Shown piece by piece: positions 16,435 to 25,449 of a DNA stretch of 41,857 bases (position 1 is the first letter of the stretch; each line of letters begins with the position of its first letter). The position numbers and the translations under genes were made by a program. This stretch comes from a virus. The stretch lies in the IMG/VR virus record IMGVR_UViG_3300034018_000439, positions 1 to 41,857 of that record; one strand, written 5' to 3'. The notes beneath the pieces were generated by a model, which was given only the letters and a program-made list of their open reading frames with translations, was not told the DNA's origin and ran no database searches.

Positions 16435-18993
16435 ATGGCTTATTATAATCCCAAAGAGGGCGAATCATCGTATGACGGTAGATATATTTACGACGGCACT
16501 CGATTTGTTACTAAAAAAGAATATACCGACAGACAAGCTGCACTTAACGCAGATGAATCTAGCCGTAAGCTCAAAGAAGAATTTAGTCAGTTAAGACTAG
16601 ATACATTAAGCTCTGAAGACGCAAGAGATGGCGCATTTTTAACGGATTGGAACAATTCGTACATCAACAAAAAGAATAGGCTTAATGCCATTATTGCCGA
16701 TTCTGGAACTTACTCAAAGACGGCCAGAAACGAAGCTGCTGCGTTACTTAAAGGTTTAGAAGCTAAATATGCAACTGGAAGCAAAACGGCGTATGCAGCT
16801 TTAGGGAAGTCCCCAAAAGAAAAAGACGCTGACACTATTGGGAAGCTGGCAATCTACGCTAAGTCACAGCAGCCTCCAGATACCAAAGCCGTTCTACAGG
16901 AAAACGTAGATGCAATGAAGGCCGTCTTGGGAGAGGCGGCAAATCTTGAGCTTCAGTATGCTCCAATGCTGGCTGAAGTTACCGGGCAAGCTCAACGCGA
17001 ACAGATGCTCAAGAACATTCAGGCTGCTACAGACACGCCTGAAATTAGCGCACTTCGCAACAAGCCAGACCTGACTGCTGAAGAGCAGCAAAAGCTATCC
17101 GCTTACGACGCGCAGTTTGAAGGCATGTCTACTGCTGAGTTAGCCGCTCGCACAGATACGCTGTTCAACCAAGCTGTTCAACGTGGAAAGCTCGGTCAGT
17201 TTGAGGAGTTAATGCCTCAGTATAAAGAGCAAATTCTAGGGCAAATGCCTGGGGCAGAAGATACCCTTGGATCTCTTGGATCTCTTGGCGCACAGATGGC
17301 CGCAAGGGCAAATCAAGCTCCAGAACTTACAGCATTTGAAGAACAAGTTGCTGGGCCAACTTACGGGCAAGAATTAGGAAAAGTACAGGGGCCAACGGCG
17401 GGACAGTACATTGGTCAAGTTGAAGGCCCAACATATGGGCAAGAGTTAGGTCAAGTACAAGGTCCAGTTTCTGGTCAATACTTGTCTCAAGTTGCAGGTC
17501 CAACCGCAGACATGTCCCTTGGCGGGATGCAGGCGTACAGGCCCGGCGAATACACTTCAAGCGTTGCTGGCCCTGAGCTGCAATCTGCTCTTGGCAATAT
17601 TGATCAAAATCTTGTATCTCAATACATGGGCGTAATGCCCGGAGTTGAAGAGGGAGCGCGGCGTCTTGGAGAACAGATTAACCTAGACCTATCCCTTGGA
17701 AGATCGCTAACTCCAGAGCAAGAGCGAATGGCAACTCAGGCTGCTCGCCAGGCTTACGCTGACAGAGGAATGGCACTTGGGCCACAGGCTATTACGGCAG
17801 AGGTGCTAGGTCGCGAAGAGCTTTCAGAGCGAAGATATCGCGAGCGGCAGGCTGCTGCCCAGCAGGCTATGGGAACTATTTCTAGCTTGTATCAGCCAGC
17901 ATTGGCGCAGACATACGCTAGACAGGTGGGATCCGAGCAGTACGGTCTTGGAGCGCAAGCTCAGATGTTTGGGCAAGGTATGGCTCAGGAAGACCTGCAA
18001 AGAACTGCTCAAGCTCAAGAGTACCAGCAGCGGCTCGGATTACAACAGTTTGGCCTTGGCCTTCAGGCACAGCAGTATCAGCAGGCACTGGGGCAAGAGC
18101 AGCTTGGGTTGTCAACTCAGGCGCAGCAGTTTGGGCAAGCGGCAACTAAAGAGCAGCAACAGGCCGCAGTTCAGGGTCAGCAATATCAGCAGGCATTAGG
18201 CAAAGAGCAGCTTGGATTAAGTACGCAAGCACAGCAATTTGGCCAGGCTACAACTAGAGAGCAGCAGCAGGCAGCAGTTCAGGGTCAGCAGTTCAATCAA
18301 GCTCTTGCTAGGGGCGATGCGGAGGCCAGCAGATTGCAGGCAGCAAACACGCTGCAAGCTAATCAAGCCCAGATTGCCGCAAGCGTATTTGGGACGCAAC
18401 AGCAAGCACTTTCGCCAGTACTGTCTGCATACTTCAATGTGCCTCCAACTCAAGCGGCTTATGGGACATCCGCAAACCAAGCGCAGAATCAATACTCTCA
18501 AGCTGGGCTTAACATTGCTAATCCAACCAACCCGGTTATTACTGGATTAAACATGCTGCCATATGAAAACAATATGAGCATGTACAGTAACAATGCAAAC
18601 TTTGCAGCTTCTTACCTTCAAGGAAAGGCATCACAACCTGCGCCACAGAAATCGGGAGGGCTTTGCTGTTTCATTATGCTTGAAGCTCGGTACGGCAACG
18701 GCGTGATGGATGAGGTTGTTCGACGCTACAGAGACGAGAATGTCACTCCACACAATAGACGCGGGTATTATAAATTGGCTGAAGTATTTGTTCCCTTGAT
18801 GCGCAAGTCTAAATTGTTTAAGTTTGCAGTGTCTAAGCTGTTTGCTGATCCGTTTGTGTCATACATGAAATGGCACTACGGACAGAACAAGCATGGCTGG
18901 CTATTTAAACCATTTCAGGCATTTTGGATGAAGATGTTTGATTTGCTTGGGCAAGATACACCGTTTATCCGTGAAAGCGGCGAAGTTGTTTAA
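16435..18993 (+). CDS. Large Gln-rich virion protein with repeats and a conserved C-terminal domain
   Basis: An 852-residue protein with three parts. The N-terminal part (about 1-300) is helical and charged. The centre has four 12-residue GPTYGQELGQVQ-like repeats (about 307-354), then a Gln-rich coiled region with 36-residue repeats (about 545-620). The C-terminal 115 residues (from about 737) are a compact basic domain starting GGLCCFIMLEARYGNG, with MDEVVRRYRDENVTPHNRRG and a YKLAEVFVPLMRKS segment. From memory this terminal domain occurs at the ends of various phage structural proteins. A tail or ejected internal protein role is likely; the domain's function is unknown to me. Confidence 0.7.
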   Translation: MAYYNPKEGESSYDGRYIYDGTRFVTKKEYTDRQAALNADESSRKLKEEFSQLRLDTLSSEDARDGAFLTDWNNSYINKKNRLNAIIADSGTYSKTARNEAAALLKGLEAKYATGSKTAYAALGKSPKEKDADTIGKLAIYAKSQQPPDTKAVLQENVDAMKAVLGEAANLELQYAPMLAEVTGQAQREQMLKNIQAATDTPEISALRNKPDLTAEEQQKLSAYDAQFEGMSTAELAARTDTLFNQAVQRGKLGQFEELMPQYKEQILGQMPGAEDTLGSLGSLGAQMAARANQAPELTAFEEQVAGPTYGQELGKVQGPTAGQYIGQVEGPTYGQELGQVQGPVSGQYLSQVAGPTADMSLGGMQAYRPGEYTSSVAGPELQSALGNIDQNLVSQYMGVMPGVEEGARRLGEQINLDLSLGRSLTPEQERMATQAARQAYADRGMALGPQAITAEVLGREELSERRYRERQAAAQQAMGTISSLYQPALAQTYARQVGSEQYGLGAQAQMFGQGMAQEDLQRTAQAQEYQQRLGLQQFGLGLQAQQYQQALGQEQLGLSTQAQQFGQAATKEQQQAAVQGQQYQQALGKEQLGLSTQAQQFGQATTREQQQAAVQGQQFNQALARGDAEASRLQAANTLQANQAQIAASVFGTQQQALSPVLSAYFNVPPTQAAYGTSANQAQNQYSQAGLNIANPTNPVITGLNMLPYENNMSMYSNNANFAASYLQGKASQPAPQKSGGLCCFIMLEARYGNGVMDEVVRRYRDENVTPHNRRGYYKLAEVFVPLMRKSKLFKFAVSKLFADPFVSYMKWHYGQNKHGWLFKPFQAFWMKMFDLLGQDTPFIRESGEVV
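17353..17496 (+). repeat. Four in-frame 36-bp repeats
   Basis: Four 36-bp units start at 17353, 17389, 17425 and 17461, with a partial fifth at 17497. Units 1 and 3 encode GPTYGQELG(K/Q)VQ and units 2 and 4 encode GP(T/V)(A/S)GQY(I/L)(G/S)QV(E/A), so the pattern alternates as an A-B-A-B array. Third-base differences suggest the repeats are old and kept by protein-level selection. Confidence 0.85.
18070..18285 (+). repeat. Two in-frame 108-bp repeats
   Basis: Two 108-bp units start at 18070 and 18178, with a partial third from 18286. Each encodes 36 residues of the type QQYQQALG(Q/K)EQLGLSTQAQ followed by QFGQA(A/T)T(K/R)EQQQAAVQG. The units differ mainly at third codon positions, so the protein sequence is conserved. 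They extend the Gln-rich coiled part of the 852-residue protein. Confidence 0.85.
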
Positions 18994-19005
18994 CCTGTTA
19001 TTTAT

Positions 19006-19983
19006 ATGCAAGGATTCTCAGAAGCTAATCGGCAAAACTACTTTCCACAGCAAACTGCCAATCAAATTGCTAGCGCGTATTCCCGCATGGGTGGAGCGCA
19101 GGCTGAGATTGAATATAAGCGCGAAGAGGAGGAGCGCCGTAAAAAAGAAGAAAAGAAGAGAAAGATCGTAATGGGCGTCATCCTTGGCGCGGCTGCACTT
19201 GCAACTGGTGGCGCCGCATTAGCAGCAGCCCCAGCAGCAGCCGGAGTAGCGGGCGGAGCAGCCGCAGCAGGAGGAGCAGCAGGCGCTGGAGCAGCGGGTG
19301 CAGCAGGAACAGCAGCGGCAGCCGGAGCTGGAACAGCAGCGGCAACTGGCGTAGGCGCAGCCGGAGCGGCTGGTGCGGCAGGTGCAGGAGCGGCTGGCGG
19401 TGGATTCATGTCTGGCCTGTCTACGTTTGGACAGGGAGCATTGAGCGCATTCACTGGCGCTCCAACCGCCGCTACTGGAGCAGGTGGATTTGCTGGTGGA
19501 TTAAACGCGGCTGGCGGTATGCTCGGCCAAATCGGCACAAGTATGTTGACTAGCGGCGGTGGAGGCATGAGTGGAAGTGGAATGTCAAGAGGTGGCAGCG
19601 GAGGCAACATGGATGTCGGTGATGCCGCTATGGGCGCACTTGGCTCATATATGCAGGAAGTACAGGGTGCCAATAAAAGCAGTCGCGTTTTAGAATCTAC
19701 TTTAAAAGATCCATCAGTCCGCAGTGCGCTTTTCCCCGGCATAGATCAGCAACAGACTGATGCTATTTTAAAATACAAAGACACATTAGGCGCTATTGAT
19801 GGAGCAAGGTTCCTGCAAACTGCAATACCGATGCTGTCTAAAACTGCTACCGGCAACGTGGAGTTTGACAGGCAGATGCAGTTGCAACGGTTGAGGAATG
19901 CGCCTGCAATGGAACGTATTGGTGGCGGTGGAGGAGGTGGGATAGATTTTGGTTCTGCGCTTAGTTCATTTTTTAAACCATAG
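19006..19983 (+). CDS. Ala/Gly-rich internal virion protein candidate
   Basis: A 325-residue protein. An N-terminal region (about 1-45) has a charged coil with the basic stretch KREEEERRKKEEKKRK. From about 47 to 145 it is extremely Ala/Gly-rich and hydrophobic (VILGAAALATGGAALAAAPA onward), suggesting one or more membrane-inserting helices. Small Gly/Ser/Met-rich repeats follow, then a helical C-terminal part. Such Ala/Gly-rich proteins in podovirus late clusters often are ejected with the DNA and may form a channel through the cell envelope. It precedes two further large internal-type genes. The role is inferred. Confidence 0.65.
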   Translation: MQGFSEANRQNYFPQQTANQIASAYSRMGGAQAEIEYKREEEERRKKEEKKRKIVMGVILGAAALATGGAALAAAPAAAGVAGGAAAAGGAAGAGAAGAAGTAAAAGAGTAAATGVGAAGAAGAAGAGAAGGGFMSGLSTFGQGALSAFTGAPTAATGAGGFAGGLNAAGGMLGQIGTSMLTSGGGGMSGSGMSRGGSGGNMDVGDAAMGALGSYMQEVQGANKSSRVLESTLKDPSVRSALFPGIDQQQTDAILKYKDTLGAIDGARFLQTAIPMLSKTATGNVEFDRQMQLQRLRNAPAMERIGGGGGGGIDFGSALSSFFKP

Positions 19984-19997
19984 TTTTATTTTATAAA

Positions 19998-21287
19998 ATG
20001 CCATTTTCCGACTATATTCCAGACAATATTGCTACTCGCGGAGTAGCTCGGCCATTGGCTGCTGTGGCTGATTATTTCATGGCAAGCAGACAGCAAGCGC
20101 CTCAGGCTCAGGCACAGCTTGCGTTATCTCAACAGCAACAAGATGAGCTTGCCGACCCAAGAATGGGTTATCCTCTAACTCCGCAGCAGGAGGCCATGTA
20201 TGCACAGGCCTCTCCTAAGCGAGTAATCCAGTTAACTCCAGAAGAGCTTGCTCAATACAACCTGCCAAATGCGCCAATGAGCGCACCGCAACGGGCGCAG
20301 CAATTAACTCCACAGGAGATGGCTAAGTATAATTTGCCAAATGCTCCAATGGACACTAGCTACAGTGGATCTGGTGGAGACTTTGGGGCAGACCAGGAAG
20401 TTATGCCGCCTGTTGCTCAACCGGCCGCTCAGGCACAGCCAACTGCACCGCAAGAAACGGCGCAGCCGGAACAGTCCATAATATATCCAGAGCAGGAACA
20501 TCGCCGTCGCGCCGAGTCTGCGCGTTCCAAAATTGGAAAAGCAACGCAAGCTGCAATGGCAATGATGCAGCAAAATCGTGGAGCAGCAGATGCTATTAGA
20601 TATGGGTTGGAAAAAAACATTGATACTTATATCGACAAAGAAGATCTCAAGCCGTTCTCTGAACTGCCAGAAGGAAAGGCTGCGTTTGAGCGTGTTAAAG
20701 AGCTAAATACAGCAGCATCAAAGTCTGCTAAGCTACTTAGTAATCAGCTTAAAACTTTTGATAACTACATGGCTGCTGGCGATTCGGAAGGAGCAAGGCA
20801 ATACGCCGTTCAGTCTATTACAAGAACGCTTCAATCTCTGACGGGACAAGACGCAGAACAGATGTCTGAGTTTCTAAGAAGAAGTGAAGCCTTGTTAAGT
20901 GTTCCTGAAATTTTAAGGCAGACAAACAGCAACTCTTGGACAAAGGATTCTATTGGCATACTTTTGTCGCGTTTGCAAAAGGGAGACGCTGAACTAATCG
21001 CAGCAAACCCAGAAAGATGGGCGCAATTTGCCAAGTCTGCAGTTAACGATTATGCAAAAACGTACAATCAAGCAATTCAAAGTGACATTATAGATAAGAC
21101 AAGTCCAGAATTTGCAAAGCGAATCCCTGGGTCTGATTTTATGAAGACCTTTGATATGCCATCGCAATCTGTTAACATTACTTCTCGGCAGTCTCAAGAT
21201 AAAATTGCTTTGGCGCAAAGGGCGTTAAATGATCCAAATGCTTCAGCGGCGCACAAGGCTGCTGCTAGAAAGATTTTAGGAAAATAA
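19998..21287 (+). CDS. Internal virion protein candidate with LTPEELAQYNLPNAPM repeat
   Basis: A 429-residue protein, Gln/Ala-rich in its first 170 residues. It has a near-duplicate pair QLTPEELAQYNLPNAPM and QLTPQEMAKYNLPNAPM (about 76-115). The rest is predicted helical with mixed charges. No signal or membrane segment is clear. It lies between the Ala/Gly-rich protein and the 1012-residue protein and abuts the latter (1-bp gap), so they likely act together as ejected or internal proteins. I do not recognise a family. Confidence 0.65.
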   Translation: MPFSDYIPDNIATRGVARPLAAVADYFMASRQQAPQAQAQLALSQQQQDELADPRMGYPLTPQQEAMYAQASPKRVIQLTPEELAQYNLPNAPMSAPQRAQQLTPQEMAKYNLPNAPMDTSYSGSGGDFGADQEVMPPVAQPAAQAQPTAPQETAQPEQSIIYPEQEHRRRAESARSKIGKATQAAMAMMQQNRGAADAIRYGLEKNIDTYIDKEDLKPFSELPEGKAAFERVKELNTAASKSAKLLSNQLKTFDNYMAAGDSEGARQYAVQSITRTLQSLTGQDAEQMSEFLRRSEALLSVPEILRQTNSNSWTKDSIGILLSRLQKGDAELIAANPERWAQFAKSAVNDYAKTYNQAIQSDIIDKTSPEFAKRIPGSDFMKTFDMPSQSVNITSRQSQDKIALAQRALNDPNASAAHKAAARKILGK

Positions 21288-21288
21288 T

Positions 21289-24200
21289 ATGGCAAGTGAA
21301 TACGACGCTTTGTTGAGTGAGCCAGAGCAGCCATCTGAATACGATGCGCTTTTGGAGCAGCCTGCGCCCGGAATGGCTGAAAGCGCACTTCAAGCAGCAG
21401 CGCCTACTATCCGAGGTGCAGCGCCTTATGTCCTTGGAGGGCTTGCTACTTTAGCGTTGGCACCAGAAGCGGCAGCGGCTGGGACAGCCTTCGCAGGTGG
21501 AATGGGCTTAATGGCATTAACAAAATTTGTCGGAGATCCTGCGGTTATTGGAATCAATAGACTGGTTGGCACAAACATGACAACGCCGTCAGAGGCTTGG
21601 GAAAAGTTTTTTGATTACGCTGGCGTTCCTAAAAACGAGTCAGAGTTTGGCCGGATTATTCAATCCGCAACCGAAAGTGGCATGGAGACATTTGCCACAC
21701 TTGGAATCGCTAATGCGCTAAAAATGTTTGGTGGGCCAACACAAAAGGCGGTTGCCGATCAATTGTTAGCAGGTCCAACACAACAACTGGTTGGCGACAT
21801 TGCGGCTGGTGGTGCATCAGAAGCATCAAGGTACGTTGCAGAACAGCTTGGAGGCGGAGAAGTTGCTCAGACTGGCGCGGCAATTACTGGCGGGATTGGC
21901 ACGTCGTTTGTGGCGTCACTGCTTCCGCATATACCTCAAGTATTCAACAGGAAGGCACGGCTTGAAGAGGCCGCTAAAGTGGCGAGAGACGCAACGATAA
22001 GGGGATTAGCAACCGACCCAGAAGCAGCTAGGCAAAAGATTGCAACAGAAACGGCAGAGCTTCAAACGCCAGGTGTTAGACCAACATCTGCTGACATCTC
22101 GGCAGACGAGGGACTGCTTGGCTTGCAGCAGGCTCGCCGGAATGCGTCTAAACTGCTTCGTCCAAGAGACGTTGAAAATGCTGCAAGAATAGCAGAGGAC
22201 ATTGGTCAGGCGCTTGAGCCAACTAAAGCTTCACCCTTGGAAGCGCAGGCTTTTTTTGCTGCAAAAAACCAAGAGCTTACAGATGCTGCTGACCTAGCCT
22301 ACGAGCTGCTTCTTAAAGAAGGTAGAGATGCAGAGGCTTCAATGATGAATGAAGCCATTGCTAAAATGGCAGCAAATGAAAACGCACAAAGAAATAGCCT
22401 TATTGGAGCTGAAGAGGCTTCTGCTAGGGCAAGTAGAATTTTTGCAGAAGCGCAAAGCAAAATAGCAGAAGCTGGTTCGTCGAGAGCAGAACAATCTAAG
22501 ATTGTTTCTGACATTCTAGATGCAAATGAAGTTGAAGTTAAGGCGGCAGCTCAAAAACTGTACACCATTGATCCAAGCATTGAATCTGGATTAGAAAACT
22601 TATCAGCAAAGCTTAATGAGGCTAAGGTAATGTTCTCAAAAGCTGGAAAAACTCCAGGCTTAATTAAGAGTGCTATAAAAAAATATTTTGATGCTGACGG
22701 AAATCCAATGCCTCAAAGTGTGCTTGAGATAAGAAACTTTGATTCAGATTTATCTGATACTATTCGAACATTAAGGGCGGCTGGGAAAAATCCAAAGGCG
22801 CAAAAAGCGCTAGGATTAATTAGAGATGGAATAGCTCAAGACCTAAAAGAACTTGAAGTTTATCCTGTTGTTGCAAAGGCAAACGCAGCTTGGGCTGACT
22901 ATTCAGATAAGTTTACACACGGAGTTTCTGGAAAGGTATTAAAGCAAGCTGGCGCTGTTGATGAGCCAAAGATTATCGGTGAATACTTAAACAAGGGAGT
23001 TGCAGAATCCGAGCGTCTAAAGCGTGCGCTGATGGGCAATGAGGCTGGGTTAAACGCCGTCAATGCTTGGATTGTAAACAAGCTAGACCAAGACTTTTTG
23101 ACCAAGCAGGCCACACCTGAAGCTTTAAATGCATGGATGAATAAGGACATGCACAAGGAATGGTTTAGCGTCTTTCCAGAAGCAAAAGTCCAAGTTCAAA
23201 AGCTTGTAGATAACATCAACACTGCTGCGCAAACGCTGGATTCAACCTTGCTTGACATTAAAAAGCTTAAGGCCACCGGCAGTCAAGAGTCTCTGCTGGC
23301 GGCAGCAAAGCAAGCTGGCAAGCAAATCTTCGAACCAATCCGCGAGCGTGCAAAGAAAAACCTTGCAGCCAAACAAAAGGAAATTGCTGACAATGCCGCA
23401 AGCACGTTTCTTGGTGGTAGACCAATTGAAACGATTGGTGCAGTCCTTCAGAACAAAGACAAAATGGCTGAACTGCTTGCGGGAGCAAATGGAAACGCCG
23501 CTGTAATCGAAGGCATTAAGAATGCCGTTAAGGACTACCTGAATCCAAAGATTCGAAACTTTGGCAAAGTTGTTACCTCTAAAAATACTCGTAAGAAAAT
23601 TGAGTATTCTGACCTTGAGGCATCTCTGACAAAGATGAACAAACTGATGGCGAACAAATCTGATAGCAGAGCTGCTATGGAGATGATCTTTTCGCCGGAA
23701 GAGATCGCTGTTCTCGACACATCTAGAAGGCAACTTGAGGTTACCGCTCGACGTATGCGCGGCGCTGGAGGAGTGTCGCCAACAAGCCTGAATCAAGCGC
23801 AGGAGGCCGCTTATGACATTGGACTAGCCAACAATACACTTGGCGTTATTCAAAGGTTGGCGCGTGGAGTCACGCCATCAGATCTTCGTTTAAGTGGTGC
23901 ACCTGGGCTTGTGTCTGGAGTTGCTGACTCAATCGACAGACTCTGGCGCGGCGACGTCAAGAAAAGGGCACTGGAGCTTTTAGATGATGCCCTGCTTGAT
24001 CCACAGATTGCTGCTGAGGCGTTACGTCCTATTAACTCAAACAACATTTCTCGTGTTAAGAGCTTCTTGAATCTATACACAGCGGCGACGGTCCCCGGTG
24101 TATTTAGGCGAGCGTTGATGCCATTTGCTCTAGGCAATACCAACTCAGAACAACTTGGCGAAGGTGATGTCATTCGAGATTTAAGCTACGGGTATACTGC

Positions 24201-24327
24201 CATTTCTAAAGACGGGAAAAAGTATAGGCTGTATGCGCCAAATCAAAACAAGCCAATTGCAATTGGAAGCTTTAATGAGGTTCAATCTGTTGCGTCTAGA
24301 AAAGTAGCCAAAGACATTTCCAAATAA
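21289..24327 (+). CDS. Large internal virion / ejection protein candidate (1012 aa)
   Basis: The largest gene (1012 residues). The start repeats a SEYDALL motif twice (MASEYDALLSEPEQPSEYDA, about 1-20). A hydrophobic Ala/Gly-rich stretch follows (about 44-75, LGGLATLALAPEAAAAGTAF), then a long, almost entirely helical, charged region (about 180-900) typical of coiled-coil structural proteins. It ends in a basic tail. It is the last gene of the large virion cluster, in the place of podovirus core or ejection proteins. A lytic transglycosylase motif is not seen. Function is inferred from size, position and composition. Confidence 0.65.
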   Translation: MASEYDALLSEPEQPSEYDALLEQPAPGMAESALQAAAPTIRGAAPYVLGGLATLALAPEAAAAGTAFAGGMGLMALTKFVGDPAVIGINRLVGTNMTTPSEAWEKFFDYAGVPKNESEFGRIIQSATESGMETFATLGIANALKMFGGPTQKAVADQLLAGPTQQLVGDIAAGGASEASRYVAEQLGGGEVAQTGAAITGGIGTSFVASLLPHIPQVFNRKARLEEAAKVARDATIRGLATDPEAARQKIATETAELQTPGVRPTSADISADEGLLGLQQARRNASKLLRPRDVENAARIAEDIGQALEPTKASPLEAQAFFAAKNQELTDAADLAYELLLKEGRDAEASMMNEAIAKMAANENAQRNSLIGAEEASARASRIFAEAQSKIAEAGSSRAEQSKIVSDILDANEVEVKAAAQKLYTIDPSIESGLENLSAKLNEAKVMFSKAGKTPGLIKSAIKKYFDADGNPMPQSVLEIRNFDSDLSDTIRTLRAAGKNPKAQKALGLIRDGIAQDLKELEVYPVVAKANAAWADYSDKFTHGVSGKVLKQAGAVDEPKIIGEYLNKGVAESERLKRALMGNEAGLNAVNAWIVNKLDQDFLTKQATPEALNAWMNKDMHKEWFSVFPEAKVQVQKLVDNINTAAQTLDSTLLDIKKLKATGSQESLLAAAKQAGKQIFEPIRERAKKNLAAKQKEIADNAASTFLGGRPIETIGAVLQNKDKMAELLAGANGNAAVIEGIKNAVKDYLNPKIRNFGKVVTSKNTRKKIEYSDLEASLTKMNKLMANKSDSRAAMEMIFSPEEIAVLDTSRRQLEVTARRMRGAGGVSPTSLNQAQEAAYDIGLANNTLGVIQRLARGVTPSDLRLSGAPGLVSGVADSIDRLWRGDVKKRALELLDDALLDPQIAAEALRPINSNNISRVKSFLNLYTAATVPGVFRRALMPFALGNTNSEQLGEGDVIRDLSYGYTAISKDGKKYRLYAPNQNKPIAIGSFNEVQSVASRKVAKDISK

Positions 24328-24331
24328 CCAT

Positions 24332-24484
24332 ATGCCACTCAAGCACTCCGCATCCGACAAAGCGTTCACTGAAAACCTTCGCCGTGAAATCGGCGCTGGC
24401 AAGCCACAGAAGCAGGCTGTAGCCATTGCCTATCGCGTGCAGAAAGACGCCGCTCGTCAACAGGCTGCTCGCAAGCGCAAATAG
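24332..24484 (+). CDS. Tiny basic protein (50 aa)
   Basis: A 50-residue gene below usual length limits. It begins MPLKHSASDKAFTENLRREI and contains GAGKPQKQAVAIAYRVQKDA and an Arg/Lys-rich end. From memory this resembles a widespread small phage protein with the core GKPQKQAVAIA. It lies between the 1012-residue protein and the phosphoesterase with 3- to 4-base gaps on both sides, so it is part of the same operon. The function is unknown. Confidence 0.75.
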   Translation: MPLKHSASDKAFTENLRREIGAGKPQKQAVAIAYRVQKDAARQQAARKRK

Positions 24485-24487
24485 CCT

Positions 24488-25240
24488 ATGGCTAACATAA
24501 CACGGAAGTGGAAACGCTTCCTTGCGGTATCGTGCAGTCACGGCTTTATGGCCGACCAGGCTGTACTGAAGGAAGTGCTCCGCTTTCGTGATCGGTGGAA
24601 GCCGGACACGGTGCTGCATCTTGGCGATGCCATTGACATGACGTGCCTGCGCACCGGCGCACTCACTAACGACAACGCTGATTCTTCCGTTGATCCTGAG
24701 GCTGATCTGAATGATGGCCTAGCATTTATCTCTGCGCTGAGACCACAGCACTATCTGCTCGGCAATCACGAGGCTAGGCTCGTCACGCTGATGAGTCATC
24801 CTAAGGCAATCATCTCTGCGCTGGCGACTCGTGTGTACCATCAGATCCACGACCGGGCTAAGTCGATTAAGTGCAAGGTGTACGACTACAAGCTTAAGAC
24901 TGGTTTTGTTGGCTTGGGCGACGCTCTGTTCCAACACGGCTATCTGCACAGTGAGAATGCTTTACGTGATTCAGCCGAGCGTATGTGCCACGGCAAGTAC
25001 ACCAAGCTTGTCATGGGTCACATACACCGTGTACAAATCGCTGAAGGTCGGCGCATTAAAGGGGTGACTGGCTACTCTGTTGGGTGGCTAGGAGATCCAG
25101 AAATGGCTGGCTATGCGGAGAATAGGATCGCAACTACCGCATGGAGTCGAGGCTGGGCGTGGGGTGAATATACTGACAATGAGACAATTGTATGGCTGAC
25201 AAAAGAATTAAAGGACGGAAGCTTCAAGTTGCCGGTGTAA
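24488..25240 (+). CDS. Calcineurin-like metallophosphoesterase
   Basis: A 250-residue enzyme with the metal-binding motifs of the calcineurin-like phosphoesterase superfamily, in order: VSCSHG (about 14-19), LGDAID (45-50), LGNHEAR (91-97), FQHGYL (148-153) and MGHIHRVQ (176-183). The first motif normally has Asp-x-His; here Cys16 occupies the Asp position. The other metal ligands are present. Such phage enzymes may act on phosphodiesters or phosphates in nucleic acids, but the substrate cannot be told from sequence. The end overlaps the next gene (25192) by 49 bases. Confidence 0.85.
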   Translation: MANITRKWKRFLAVSCSHGFMADQAVLKEVLRFRDRWKPDTVLHLGDAIDMTCLRTGALTNDNADSSVDPEADLNDGLAFISALRPQHYLLGNHEARLVTLMSHPKAIISALATRVYHQIHDRAKSIKCKVYDYKLKTGFVGLGDALFQHGYLHSENALRDSAERMCHGKYTKLVMGHIHRVQIAEGRRIKGVTGYSVGWLGDPEMAGYAENRIATTAWSRGWAWGEYTDNETIVWLTKELKDGSFKLPV

Positions 25241-25449
25241 AGAAGGATTGGCTCACGGAGCTTGCGCAGACCTTGAACATAAGGCCCGCTCCAGCAGGCT
25301 GGTACACCATAACGCAGATTGCTGATCGGCTTGGAATTGGCCGCACCGCTGTGCGCACGATTCTCAGTGAGCGCAAAGCTTCTGCTCAACGCTTTTACCA
25401 AGTGACAAGTGACGGCAGGAAGGTTCTACTCACACACTACCAACTATGA
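25192..25449 (+). CDS. Helix-turn-helix DNA-binding protein
   Basis: An 85-residue basic protein with a predicted helix-turn-helix, ITQIADRLGIGRTAVRTILS (about 39-58). The start ATG at 25192 lies within the phosphoesterase gene and the stop overlaps the next ATG (25446), so the three genes are coupled. It could be a transcriptional regulator of this phage. The operator is not identified; candidate operators are the repeats near 37.1 kb. Confidence 0.7.
   Translation: MADKRIKGRKLQVAGVKKDWLTELAQTLNIRPAPAGWYTITQIADRLGIGRTAVRTILSERKASAQRFYQVTSDGRKVLLTHYQL

Noticed and set aside
17353-18285. CRISPR-like repeats
   Set aside because: The repeats are contiguous, in frame and have no unique spacers; they encode protein repeats.
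19062-19742. 226-codon minus-strand frame
   Set aside because: It is the Pro/Ala-rich antisense shadow of the Ala/Gly-rich virion protein gene.
23242-23796. 184-codon minus-strand frame
   Set aside because: Lies wholly inside the 1012-residue (+) gene and has Cys/Phe/Leu-rich shadow composition.
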